33,347 bases of DNA. Origin: Lingula anatina (lineage: Eukaryota > Brachiopoda > Lingulata > Lingulida > Lingulidae). A program made the position numbers and the translations under genes. The stretch is taken from positions 135,279 through 168,625 of the forward strand of contig NW_019775730.1 in assembly GCF_001039355.2 (NCBI RefSeq), in the 5' to 3' direction. Below, piece by piece: positions 20,387-31,584 of the stretch. The notes under the pieces were generated by a model. That model saw nothing but the letters and a program-made list of their open reading frames with translations, was not told where the DNA came from and made no database searches. The stretch's first letter is position 1. Each line of letters starts with the position of its first letter.

Positions 20387-21678
20387 GTTAGACCCGATCC
20401 CATCATCATTATTGGTTTAGATTCTTCCGGCTGTAATAAATTTGATTGTGGAAATTATCAACAAATTTTTCACTGTGGGTGTTTTTCCAAAAAAAGTTTA
20501 AATCTGCAATAATTCGCCCACTACTCAAAAAGGACAACCTTGACACAGATCTTTCGGTAAACTATCGTCCTGTTTCCAATTTGTCATTTTTATCTAAGGT
20601 AGTAGAAAGGGTTATAGCAGTTAGACTATTTAAGCATTTAGAAGCAAACAATCTTGTTGAGGAAATGCAGTCAGCCTACAAATTCAATCATAGCACAGAA
20701 TCTGCACTTTTGATAATTAAAAATGATTAAGTGGTGTTGACAAACATTCTGCTATGTTATTGGTACTGTTAGATTTGTCTGCTGCGTTTGACACAGTAAA
20801 CCATAATATTTTATTGACATTTCTAGAGCAGAGTGTAGGGGTTAGAGATAAGGCCTTAGATCTTTTACGATCCTATCTTGTTGGGAGAATGCATCAAGTT
20901 AATATAAATGGTGTGCTTTCTGAACTCTCACAGCTTTTATTTGGTGTTCCTCAGGGGAGCGTTCTTGGACCGCTAAAGTTTTGTATTTACACGTTACCCT
21001 TTGGAGCAATTCTGCGTTATCATAAGATACCCTGTAGGTTACCACTTTTATGCCGATGATACCCAGTTGTACACATCTTGTAACATCCATGATCCAGCAT
21101 TGTCTGTGAACACCATTGTTGATTGCATATCAGACCTCAGATGTTGGCTCATTTCAAACAAATTGAAGATAAATGATGGAAAAACAATTTTTAGTAATTA
21201 CTCAACCCCACAACAAGGGCCTTGCTCATAACTTGCAACTTAAAATTGGAGCTAGTATGGCACTTTCCTCCCCCCATGTAAAAAAAAATTAGGTGTATAC
21301 TTTGATTCTTCACTTTCAGTAGACAAACAGATCTCTAACATCACAAGGTCTTGTTTATTCAACATTCGGAATATTGGCACCAAAAGGAAATATCTGAATC
21401 AATCATCTGCTGCTACTGTTATACACTCATTGGTAACTTCCAGGTTGGACTATTGCAATTCTGTATTATATGGATGTCCAGATGATAAGATCAAAAGATT
21501 ATAACGCATCCAGAATATCTCAGCACGGCTTTTAATGCTACAGCCTAGGGATTGCCATATCACTCCAATTTTAAAGCAGCTGCACTGGTTACCAGTTAGG
21601 GCCAGAATTTTATTAAAGGTTTTAGTTTTTACACATGCTGCTTTTTATAACCTAGCTCCACCATATATTACTGATCTA
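20387..21678 (+). pseudogene. Reverse transcriptase of the CR1/L2-like LINE, broken
   Basis: RT domains can be followed in order: LLKKDNLD and [18 protein letters not shown] (20525-20625), LVLLDLSAAFDTVNH (around 20760-20805), GVPQGSVLGPL (20943-20975), and the catalytic YADD motif at 21049-21060, then a thumb region ending APPYITDL at 21678. The frame is broken near 20493, 20730 and 21030, with a stop near 21503 (KRL-stop-RIQN). It therefore cannot make an active enzyme, although the catalytic aspartates remain. Confidence 0.85.
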
Positions 21679-22022
21679 TATTACCGACCGGATGGCCTTG
21701 TGGTTAGAGTGTCCGCCTCCGGAGCGGGAGGACGTGGGTTCAAATCCCGTCCGGGGACATACCAGTCCTTTATAAACGGTACCTGCTGTCTCCCCGCTTG
21801 GCACTCAGCATAAAGGGGTTGAAGCAGGGGCCTGGTCAGGCAGGTTAGAAATGTTATATTAGCTATGAGCGCCTTATATGGCAGCCGAGCTGTATGCTCC
21901 CCAGGGAGGTGAGACCGCCTACGGAGTGCACCAGTGCAAAAATAACCAGGCTTCCTTGACTTAAATATTCATATATGTAATTGTATAACTTCAACCTTCG
22001 GGTTGCGATTTCTCCAATAAAG

Positions 22023-22054
<32 letters not shown>
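21679..22054 (+). mobile_element. tRNA-derived SINE inserted in the LINE
   Basis: The insert begins with a tRNA-like head, has a ~250-bp unrelated body, and ends with aataaagattattattatt and an (ATT)n tail. It is flanked by the 5-bp direct repeat atcta (21674-21678 and 22055-22059). Removing the insert and one atcta restores the LINE frame across the junction, with ITDL continuing as VKHYSPQRSLRS, which independently confirms the boundaries. It has no coding capacity and would depend on a partner LINE. I do not assign the body to a named SINE superfamily. Confidence 0.85.
21686..21757 (+). other. tRNA-Arg(CCG)-like SINE head
   Basis: The A box is tggccttgtgg and the B box is gggttcaaatcc. 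The anticodon arm is tccgc (21712-21716), loop ctccgga, then gcggg (21724-21728), giving anticodon CCG at 21719-21721. The T arm is gtggg-ttcaaat-cccgt (21734-21750). The acceptor stem is only about 5 bp (ccgga with tccgg), and no CCA-ready end is clear, so this is a SINE promoter head, not an active tRNA gene. Confidence 0.75.
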
Positions 22055-22056
<2 letters not shown>

Positions 22057-22059
22057 CTA

Positions 22060-22340
22060 GTAAAACATTATAGCCCTCAAAGATCCCTGAGGTCTGGTGA
22101 CAAACTTTTACTGAAAGTTCCCAAATCAAAGTTAAAAACATATGGTGACATATCATTTTGTGTAGCTGCACCAGTAGAGTGGAATAAGTTGCCAATTTTT
22201 ATTAGACGAATAGAATCACAAGAATGTTTTAAAAAGGAATTGAAAACTCACATTTTCAGACATTTTATTCATGAATTTTTAATTTACATTAAAGAAACCT
22301 TGGATTTTTTACTTTTATTACTGTTTATTACAATTTAGTC
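22060..22340 (+). pseudogene. C-terminal end of the LINE protein
   Basis: After the SINE the LINE frame resumes: SLRSGDKLLLKVPKSK, then FCVAAPVEWNKLPIFI and KKELKTHIFRHF, ending at a stop near 22337. This VAAP..WN.LP pattern is the usual C-terminus of CR1/L2-type polyproteins. Confidence 0.8.
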
Positions 22341-22489
22341 TAGTTCTGATTTATATAATATATATCTTAACTATTTTTATTTATAAACTTCTTTGTATTT
22401 TATGTTGTACAGTCTATTGAACATTTTATGGATTTTAGATTCGAAATAAATATATTGTTATTATAATTATTATTATCATTAATCTGTTA

Positions 22490-23860
22490 CGTAATTTTTT
22501 GCTTTTTATGATTACCTAGCTGCAAAATTTTGCAAGAAATGAGACCATCTGGAGTATTTAAAGGCTGTCGTGATAGTACTGTTTGAAAGAGTTCAAACTA
22601 GTTGAGCTGGGAAACGCACACCTGTCTATTAATAGCTATCCCACCACCTAAAACACCGCCCATATATCTGCTACACTCGTTTCCAGTCGCTGCACGCGCC
22701 ACTAACCATTGCGGTGTAACATGGGTAAGACGTACCCGCCTGTACGGTAGTCTGTTCCTGGATGTACTAGCAATTCCATTATAAGTGTGAAAGATCTAGA
22801 TGTCATTGCTGGCCATGAGATACAACATACGGACTGTTACGACAAAGGAAAAAACGAGGGGACGTAGTTCGTTCCTCGGCAAAAAGACCCCAAGGCAGTG
22901 CTGGTAGGCTGCCTCTGCGGTCTTGGGGTTATGTTTGTCTTGATTTGGAACGCATTGGTTTGTGGCTGGTCCATTATGTAGGCGGTGGTAAGAAGTAGGC
23001 TCGGCAAACACTTATATTAATGTTTCTGTTTATGGCCCATTATTTGTAATTAGAGAGCATTTCAAAGGTATTGTGTTTTGATCTGTCAATTTATTTGAAA
23101 CGCTGTCATTTGATTGAAGATCTGAATAGATAGTAATTTAACTGAAAATAACTGAATATGCTTTATATTATGTCGTTAGTTATGGGTGTAAGTGTTTAAG
23201 TGTTATTACCTATGGTACCGGATACCATACTTTTATAGGCAATGTATATTAATTAAGACAATGTTATACATGTAGACATGTATCCAGTACGCGCAAGCTT
23301 TGTTCATATCGTGAGACGCTTAGTAAAAAGAATAAATAATTTTAGCAAGAAAAATGCATTTAACGACTCAAATTTTAAGAGACTAAAAAGAGATGTTTAG
23401 GGGCTGGGCCACATCCTTTTGTCAGAAATTTAAAGTCATATGTGCAATAAATTACGCAGTATTTATTTACAAGTTACATAGACACACGATGTGGCTCACA
23501 ATGACATGAATTTTCAGTTTATTGAAACAAGACAAGTAGGGTCGAGGGAGGGGGTGGGGTGAAGAACTTAACTCAGGATAGAAAATCTCATTCCTTCTCC
23601 CGACATTTATAGCAATCAGCATATGTTCGTAAAAAAAGAGTCTATGTTATTTGAATAACATACACATAGTCACCGTATTCTCCACCATGCTTCAAGACGG
23701 CTGCGGCAGAATTTTCATAGTGTACAGTATTTTATTAATATTCCCTTGAACCGTAGATATCAAATTGTTTTGCAATCACCAAAGTTCACCACGAAAGATT
23801 TATATAATCAATAGAAAAAGTATTAGGCAGGGGACCTTGCTCGTTGTAAAAGGCAAATTT
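22490..23860. other. Unique DNA, nothing firm
   Basis: One small hairpin (accccaag at 22887-22894 with cttggggt at 22922-22929) lies in a GC-richer patch. ORFs at 22602-22784 and 22796-23011 are unrecognised. No repeat ends were found. Confidence 0.4.
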
Positions 23861-24194
23861 GACCTGCCTGAAGGTCTGGGGCTCAGGATGACCTGCCTGA
23901 AGGACTGGGGGAGTGACCTGCCTGAAGCTCTGGGACTCAGGATGACCTGCCTGAAGGTCTGGGGGAGTGACCTGCCTGAAGGTCTGTGGCTCAGGATGTC
24001 CTGCCTGAAGGTCTGGGGGAGTGACCTGCCTGAAGGTCTGGGGCTCAGGATGACCTGCCTGAAGGTCTGTGGCTCAGGATGACCTGCCTGAAGGTCTGGG
24101 GGGAGTGACCTGCCCGAAGGACTGGGGGAGTGACCTGCCCGAAAGTCTGGGGGGAGTGACCTGCCTGAAGGTCTGGGGCTCTGGATGACCTGCC
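23861..24194. repeat. Minisatellite, alternating 29- and 25/26-bp units
   Basis: Twelve full units and a partial one begin gacctgcctgaaggtctggg. Type A (29 bp) ends ctcaggat; type B (25-26 bp) ends gagt. The order is A B A B A B A A B B B A, ending at 24186. One A+B pair is 54 bp, or 18 codons, so the frame is kept through the alternating part, and open frames exist on both strands (23765-24082 plus; 23800-24255 minus). The plus ORF ends just after the A-A break. The repeat lacks stop codons by composition, so the ORFs are weak evidence for a protein. Confidence 0.95.
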
Positions 24195-24199
24195 AGTGA

Positions 24200-27100
24200 C
24201 CAATGTGACCGTTGCCTGTGAAGACTGTGATATTTTCAACTTTCCAGATGTTCAAGAACTGACCCCTCGGCAGGCTCCGCGTGTAGATTGCAAAGTGTGT
24301 CGTCGCTAAATGACCGTGGTCACTTATCTGTTATCTGTCTGTTTTTTGTCTACATTTATGATAGGCGCGCCAAGCCATTAGACGCAGGTGGAGGGTGGTG
24401 GATAATAAAACATACATGTACGTGCACATGAACTATTATTTGAGCATAAACGACATCACAATATGAACTCCATAGCACAGATGATAGTCGAATGTGGTAT
24501 TTGGTTTCCTTGAAAATAATGAAACTTTAATTCTGGGAAATCAAATCGGCATCCTTTCCAATTTATCTAAGTTGCGAATGAATAATGTAAGACACCTTAT
24601 AAACTCAAACCCCAATACACTGAACATTGATGAAGTTAGAACGTAAGTAAAGTATATGTATTTAATAGCTGTTAACTGTCCATTCGGAAGTGACTGGTTA
24701 CAAATATGCACAACGCAAAACAGATTTCCAGTAAGACAAGCAATAATAGATACATGTACGAATATTATACGATAACATCATATTATAAGATGATTATAAG
24801 ATAATATTATAAGATGAAAACCATAAAATAATATTATAAGATGAAAACCATTACAGTTGCTTTAAATGAACATCATGTTTCATGAGCAATGTAATTTCTT
24901 TGTTCTAACCGGTCTAATATTATTAAAAATAACATTCAACCTTCGCTGACTGCAGCCGCGACAAAGACAAACGAATCTTCCAGCAATTGCGCAGCAAGGA
25001 CCCATAACGGCTTAGCACAGTATACACATTTAGTTCCAGCCTTTAAAACATAGGCTATGTGCATTTTTTTCATTCTTTCCTCATCTCTTTAATTTGTCAT
25101 ATCGTCGATATTAATCCCTTTGAAACTACCACTTAAAATTATGATAGGAAATATCCGATCGTTACTCGGGCAGAAAGCCAGTAGGCCTACATGTACTTAA
25201 TTATTCTCCAGGGACGCTTCGATTTTCCTGAGGACTCGGCTCCCAGTCTCTCTGCATCCATTATCTTGCATCAGGCTGTGAACAGAGCAGAGGATTAGTT
25301 GGATCGATAATTTTGCAGGCGTTCGAGGCAAGATTGCCTGGAAACCGCTCTGGCGTTCATAGCAAACGTTTTGATCGAAGGGACAGCATGTAATGGCCAG
25401 TTAATGCGAGGAGTTTGAAGATGGCGTTTGTTATGTGACTTTAAGTTTTGAGTCCAGTGTGTAAAAGACAGGTTGTAAGGTAAGAGCGTGGTGTGGAGGC
25501 ACCACTAGGTACATATAACATGTAGGTACTGCTCTGGAGCGTGAAAACGAATACGAATGTTGGTGTTGTTAAGCTGAGAATACCAGTTCATGTTGGAAGT
25601 GAAGTGTGAGGGTATGAAGGTTACACGTAGTGTAGGTTCGCTGTTGTATACCTGATACCTATGGTGTCGCGCAGTCTTTCCAGAAGTCTTAGTATTCAGG
25701 CTTTGGAATCTTTTCAGTTTAAAAGCAAGTTATTTTTATCTTAGATCATCATTTTCTCATTTTCAAAAAGAAGATTATACTATTTAAAAAAAAAGATTAT
25801 TCTATTTGTGGCTTTACAAATTTTCACTCTATGGTGGAGGCTGTGGGCAGGAGCATCTCTGCCCTCAGAGAAGGGACACCCAAATTATTGTGTATTGCAA
25901 GGCTGACACCACGATGGGTGACCCAGCCCCCTAGGACAGTCCCCTTACCAAACGTCTCCAGCTGTCAGATTATCTGAAAATAAATTTTCATTTATTATGT
26001 CGGTATTATCATTTCTTTTTCAGACTGGTTCTTGCAACACAATAAATGATATGACTAGTAAGGTATATAATGATGGGCTTGTGTGGGACATCTTTTCTTC
26101 CAAGTATGCCTGTCTCTGCAGTCTATTACTCTGCTGTTAGTAAATTTCAAATGAAACAATACTGCCCCAATTTCAGCGATATTTTTTTTAATTTCAGTGT
26201 TTATCATCAGAGTTTTGAAATATTTTCTCTTTCCTTCACTGTTGCACAACTTGTGTATTGGGCTGTGTCAAAGGTTGTACAATCTTAAATCTCTGCCTTG
26301 TGGAAGGAGGGACTCCTGGGTGTCCTTAGTTTTTTTTTTCACCCATTTCTTATTCTCTGATGGTTTTCTCTGAATTGTTTACCTGTTACTGATAACAGTT
26401 AGTGTGTAAAGTGTTGCCTGTTGAGTGACAGATTTGTGTTCAAAATGATTACAGTTGAAAATGAAATTGATATATGCATTTATTAGTTATTACGTTTTTC
26501 TGAATATTTGTTTCTCTTTGAATCTTCTTTTATAAAGTTATTTTCTTTTATGTATAAAGCAAGCATGACATTGATTTAGTTACATTTTTGAACGATTAAA
26601 CTTATACTAGCCAATTTACATTGTACGGGTCTGACGTGTATTTATTCTTCTCCAAATTGTTCAGTGTGTTTAAACTTAGACATCTACAACTGTGGTCCCT
26701 AATTTACTGCAACATTATCTTTTCAAGTAAAATTATGTATTAGCTAGTATTTGTATCTGCATGTTTCATGAGTTCATTTAAAGGAGTACATAATGTATAG
26801 ACATTTCTGTCAGGGTTCTGTCTTCAGTGCTGTTAACTTCTGGCACACTTTTTGTAATAAAACTTCCTGCCATGACAGTAACCAAGAGTTGGATTTGTTT
26901 TTGTTTCAGTAAAAGCACAGAATGACAAAGTTGTCATTTCTTTTTTAGTTGAGTGATGTAGAGATTTTAAATTAAAACCCCATGAAGGAAAATTTCTACT
27001 TTAAGGGACAGTTCGTAAAAATAGAAAGATTATTTGAAAATCACACATGGATATAGTTATAAATGAAAAAAGTGGATGAAAGTCAAAGTTTTAAAACTAT

Positions 27101-27914
27101 AATCAAAATCCATTTATGGTGTGCAGGCCAAATTATTTGTTTAGGCCCATATTCGAGGATGTGGATTTGAAAAAATTGCTCTTTTGCTGGAAAGGGTCCA
27201 AAACCTATCATGGTACCATTACTGTGACGTATCCCAAGTTGGATCAACTGAAGGAGTAAAGAAAATCCACTTTTTCGGAAAACGACAACCCCCCTTCAGC
27301 ATCCCACCCTTCAACATTGCTGGCTACTTATAAATATTAAAATCACCTCTTAGCAAATTTTTCTCTTTTATTTAGAAAAGAAAGAAAGACAAACCCCATT
27401 TAATGACATATAATCAATATTTTATTGTACCAGTAAAATAAAGATATTTTAAGAAAATGATATTCTGAAGTGTTCAAACTGGCTGCCGCAGAGCTAATAA
27501 AAGATGTTCACTGACGACCCTGAAAAATGAAAGATGGAAATATTAAAATAAAATTCAGTTAAAGTGTGTTAGCTGTAAAAAGATGTTGACAGTAACTCTA
27601 CAACCACCAGTAGCTCCTGGCTGCTATCATATAATTACTGCTTTCATGTACAGTTTTACCAGCTGTTTGACTAAGTTTTCCTCCAAAAATCTTTAAGTTA
27701 ACTTTGTTATGATGTCATTAAAGCAAGGAAACAAGGAAAGAACTTTCTTGTGACTGTATAATGAATCTGTTCTTTTATAAATACTGTAATTTTTTCATTT
27801 CTAAATGTCTGAAATGATTAGATTTAATAATGAATGGTAATAATTATAACCATTTATGTTCTTCGCCTGCATCTGAAGCAAGATGTGAAAAGATTTAACA
27901 TCCTCTTCCACCTG
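24200..27914. other. Long stretch without a supported gene
   Basis: There is a short tandem duplication near 24800-24852 (attataagatgaaaaccat twice). The patch 25200-25700 is richer in GC and has a donor-like gtaagag near 25478, but no assignable exon. The rest, including 26-27.9 kb, is AT-rich with no recognised ORF, RNA or transposon end. Confidence 0.45.
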
Positions 27915-28018
27915 CCCTGAGTGTCAGAGTCACTGTGAATCGGACTTCAACTGGTATTGCTGATATGGGTTATATATGAAATCAAGATCGAGCTGGCAAT
28001 ACCGGAATCTAGAACCTA
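27915..28018 (+). repeat. Hairpin-forming dispersed repeat, copy 2
   Basis: Bases 27953-28018 are identical to 19832-19897. The left hairpin arm reads ctggtattgc here against ccggtattgc in copy 1; in RNA this change turns a C-G pair into a U-G wobble, so the stem is kept. The shared ccctgagtgtca at 27915-27926 lies closer to the block than in copy 1, while the flanks beyond are unrelated. Confidence 0.75.
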
Positions 28019-28130
28019 GGGTACTTCCACCTTGATTAGCAGCAGTCCTTGGGAGCTGAAATATATGACACAGTATTACTTACTAATATGCAATAATAAA
28101 TAACCTTCAATAAGCAGTCAGTGCATCTTA

Positions 28131-28375
28131 TTACCTCCGCCAAGGAGGTTATGTTTTCACCCTGTTTGTCGGTCTGTTTGTTTGTTTGTCATCGATCAAC
28201 ATAACTAAAAAAGTTATGGAACTATTTTGATGAAATTTCAGGAACTGTCAGAAGTGGGCCAAGGAAGAGATGATTAGTTTTCGGTGGTGATCCGGATCAA
28301 TAATCAATCAATAATCAATAATAATAATAAATCGCTGCCATGGCGGAGGTCTGCGCTCTTGGAGTGCTTTTCTAG
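28131..28375 (+). mobile_element. Helentron/HINE-like non-autonomous element
   Basis: Subterminal inverted repeats acctccgcca (28133-28142) and tggcggaggt (28341-28350) flank a body with an AATAATC-type microsatellite (about 28300-28332). The 5' end folds as acctcc-gccaa-ggaggt. The 3' end has the hairpin gcgctc-ttg-gagtgc (28353-28367), then tttt, then CTAG (28372-28375) followed by T. Subterminal repeats, an internal microsatellite, a 3' hairpin and a CTAG end match the known plan of Helitron2/Helentron-derived short elements. I recall similar sequences from many marine animals, but the family name is not assigned here. Confidence 0.65.
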
Positions 28376-28377
28376 TT

Positions 28378-28930
28378 TCATGTATGAAACTGCATCAAAA
28401 TATTTACCATTGTTTAGAGTTAACAAATTTGCCATCTCATATTCAAAGATATACATGCAATAAAAACAGATAACAGTGAATTAACTTAGTGATTGTGCAA
28501 GAGAGTCTGCTTATTGTGTAGGTAAATTTTTAAAGTGTGTTAAATGAATGCCCGTTTAATTGATTTATACCATCTTACCTCTTTAATGCTCTCAGCATCT
28601 GACACACTCTTTGTCTTTTATGTCGCCTGAAGAAAAAAATATGGAATAGAAACTATCTGTGTACAATTAGGATTTGGGCAAAAATACAGAATTGAAAACT
28701 CATTCAAAGACTTTTCATTAAAAAAATTAATTATTTTCATGAAGACCAGATTAAGTATTTTAAGACCAGCTTAATTGCTTGAGCAACACTGTTCGTATGT
28801 ACCTGTGCATGTTAGTGTGTGTGCATGCATGTGCATGTTTAATATGTGTATAAAATCATAATTTAATCTTAATTGGCTCCATTCGACCAGATGCATGGGG
28901 AGGCATGTGAGAGGAGGAGATATTCAACCA
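28378..28930. other. AT-rich spacer, nothing recognised
   Basis: Only a short tgtgcatg-rich patch (28810-28840) stands out. Confidence 0.5.
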
Positions 28931-29314
28931 GGACCAAAACTTTCACCCTAAAAATCAATAGCTTCAAGGGCCAGGGCTTGCACCCTGAGAGTCAACAGCT
29001 ACAAGGACCAAAACTTGCATCCTGAAAATGAACAGCTACAGGGACCAAGACTTGCACCCTAAGAGTCAACAGCTACAAGGACCAAGATTTGCACGCTGAG
29101 AGTCAACAGCTACAATTAAGGATCAAGATTTGCACCCTGAGAGTCAACAGCTACAAGAACCAAGACTTGCGCCCTGGGAGTCAACAGCTACAAGGACCAA
29201 GACTTGCACGCTGAGAGTCAACAGCTACAAGGACCAAGACTTGCACCCTGAGAGTCAACAGCTACAAGAACCAAGACTTGCACCCTGAGAGTCAACAGCT
29301 ACAAGGACCAAGAT
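28931..29314 (+). repeat. 37-bp minisatellite, ten units
   Basis: Ten units of consensus ggaccaagacttgcaccctg followed by agagtcaacagctacaa, plus a partial unit. Units 1-3 are the most diverged, and units 7-10 are nearly uniform. A 4-base insertion (ttaa, 29116-29119) lies between units 5 and 6. The period is not a multiple of three, so a repeated protein is not expected. Confidence 0.95.
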
Positions 29315-30159
29315 ATATATATCTTCTTAACCGACCAAGCTAGATAGTCACGAAACACGATAAAGTATATCAGTAGAAAGGCTCAACTTGACTTTTTTTT
29401 TTCAAATCGTGGGGATTTAATGGTGGGGATCGAGTATTAAAATTCACAGATTTCGGGCATGAAAGAAAATTTTGTGGTTTCCAGGGGTCAGTTTGTAAGA
29501 TCAAAATTCAGGCCAGGGCGCTGTTCTGAATCTTACCCTTGAAGTGGTAAATTGATCCAGAATTATCGTTGCAAACTATAATTACTTTTATAACCAAGTA
29601 CTTGCTGGCTATATCACTATATCACCCTTCTGAACTTAATCTAACATCTGGACACCAGACTTCATGTCTGCACAGGCACACATCAAAGGGTGAGCATTAC
29701 ATCACATTGTCCAATGGCAAGTCACTACTGGTCCACAAGGGTAAGTAACCACAACTTTTACTGTCTTACAATCAGACAGCTTTTGGCCACTCAGTAGGAC
29801 AGCAGGGAAACAAGACTAGTAGGACTATACAACAAAACTGCTTCAGAAAGCATTAGGAGCTTGGACACAAGACCCCCAAAACAAGGTAAGGCATTCCTTC
29901 ACTTTTTTATTTCCCACCTCCCAACCCAAGCGGCATATCAAAAGCCCCACCTTTTATAATTATGTGCTACGTCATTCTAACTAATTTTACTTAATCTCAT
30001 TCATCAGTTCCCAACCTACGTTCAATAGGGTGACTCCCGTTTTCACCCACGTCCACACACACAATAATAAAACTTAGCAAATAATTTTATTCCATAAGTC
30101 TTGGTTATAAAAACGGGTATGTTAGCCTTTAATTTTGCCCAAGGGATATGCATACTTAT

Positions 30160-30200
30160 ACCTAAGATCTAATATACTATCCGTTTATTAGATCTTAGGT
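30160..30200. repeat. 15-bp perfect hairpin
   Basis: acctaagatctaata (30160-30174) is the exact reverse complement of tattagatcttaggt (30186-30200), with an 11-base loop. No run of T follows and no gene precedes it, so a terminator role is not supported. Confidence 0.8.
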
Positions 30201-30695
30201 TTAAATGCAGTCAAACAGGCAAATAGGCTTTAATTACGAATATATTGCGTGTGTATTAATAAACTTTGTTTATTTTAGATCCGCTGATTCGAAAATAATA
30301 TAAACCATTTCTACTACTTGCAAAAAACGCCTACATTTTGGCAGTTTTATAGTGATCATACCTAAACCCTAAATCCTGAAAATTGAAAAAAAAATCTGAA
30401 AACAAAATGCGTAGCCTAGGCCTAAAAGAATAAAGTAGCTAGACAATCCTTCATAGGGAGCTCTTTACATAAATTGCAGTATTAATAGATTTATAAAACG
30501 TATGCAGTAAAAATCCATTATACTGTGCCTATATAAGGGACTAAGTTCCGATTTAAGCTCTGGATCACTATAGTTCTTGACAGTCCAGTGGACATTTAGG
30601 AAATTCACGGGAATAAACGCGTCCATATGAAAATAAGAGCTTATACTAACTTGAAACGGAATAAAGAACGCACGATCATGACAGTGAGTGAGTAG

Positions 30696-30709
30696 CCCCC
30701 CCCCCCCCC
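30696..30709. repeat. C14 homopolymer
   Basis: Fourteen consecutive C; its length is likely unreliable. Confidence 0.95.
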
Positions 30710-31041
30710 GCCCCACATGCACACAATCACCCACGAATATAACTGTCTTGAAAACAAGAAGCAGGGAACGCCATAAATATTGTAGTAGTATTAAGCATCC
30801 TAAAGGTAGTCACGCAGCAAAACTTTTGTGTTCTTTAAAAAATATGAGAATATATTCTAGCAAATATAATAGAATTTTAAATAATTGAAATGCATTTCTT
30901 TCTAACATTCAGTTTACGTACGCCTCTCAAAGTTTTAAACTTCAAATATTGGAGACCATAATAGAGTCAGTCAAGGACACGTTTGGGGAACACGTTTGAA
31001 CTCGTCATGATGGACATTTACAGGTGTAGGACCAGTACAGA

Positions 31042-31532
31042 CCCAGCAGGCATAGTTGCGTTGGATCAACGTTGAAAACAGGTTGATACGTTGAATTGCC
31101 GTTGATCTACCTAAATTCAACGTCAAATCAATGTTGATCCAGCCACGTCGAAACACTGTCATAATGTGACGTTGACTCAACGTTGTATTTTGGTTAATGA
31201 CACAACCTTGCAGTTATGGATTGTAATTTAAAATATTAATTATTGAAAACGTGATACTTTGTTTATCAATACTGTAACTAAATTTATCAAAATAATAACA
31301 AAATGGTTTTAAATTAAAATTGACAGTTGTTTTGTGTCTTTAGTGAACTTGTTATTCAGAAATACATTCCAATAAACTGAATTGCTTGCAAGGTCAGCTA
31401 ACACTAGGATGAATAAGTTGCTGTAAATGTGATGGGGTTAACATTTCTTGGTAACCTGTTATAGATAGACAGGTTGAGGTGACTGTGACTTTGTTATATA
31501 TATATTTATATATGTATGGTTGTAGTTATCTT

Positions 31533-31584
<52 letters not shown>

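Larger units (their letters stand above)
20370..22483 (+). mobile_element. CR1/L2-like LINE, 5'-truncated, SINE-split
   Basis: A non-LTR retrotransposon remnant running from the N-terminal RT region (MLDPIPSSLLV, from ~20387) to its 3' tail. The C-terminal block after the RT includes LDYCNSVLYG, LHWLPVRARILLKV and, beyond the SINE, SLRSGDKLLLKVPKSKLKTY. The 3' end, ttgtacagtctattgaac followed by an ATT-rich tail to ~22483, resembles the usual CR1/L2 tail. The endonuclease domain is absent. The copy is interrupted by a SINE at 21679-22054. Confidence 0.85.
29320..31040. other. Unique DNA with small simple structures
   Basis: It contains a perfect hairpin at 30160-30200 and a C14 run at 30696-30709. 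No gene is supported. Confidence 0.45.

Noticed and set aside
23800-24255. 151-codon minus-strand ORF with 18-residue repeats.
   Set aside because: It is open because the minisatellite lacks stops; the frame shifts at the A-A and B-B junctions and no start context or expression evidence is visible.
25200-25700. GC-richer patch with ATGGCG (25421) and gtaagag, possibly a first exon.
   Set aside because: The ATG frame stops after a few codons, and no promoter motif cluster is seen.
25842-26330. Possible inverted ends gggacaccca (25872) and gggtgtcc (26314).
   Set aside because: The match is short and the flanking sequence does not extend it.
27005-27020. aagggacagttcgtaa, resembling the TIR of some DNA transposons.
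   Set aside because: No matching inverted end was found downstream within the window.
23861-29314. CRISPR-like spacing in the 25/29-bp and 37-bp repeats.
   Set aside because: Units are contiguous with no unique spacers, there are no cas genes, and the genome is animal; these are minisatellites.
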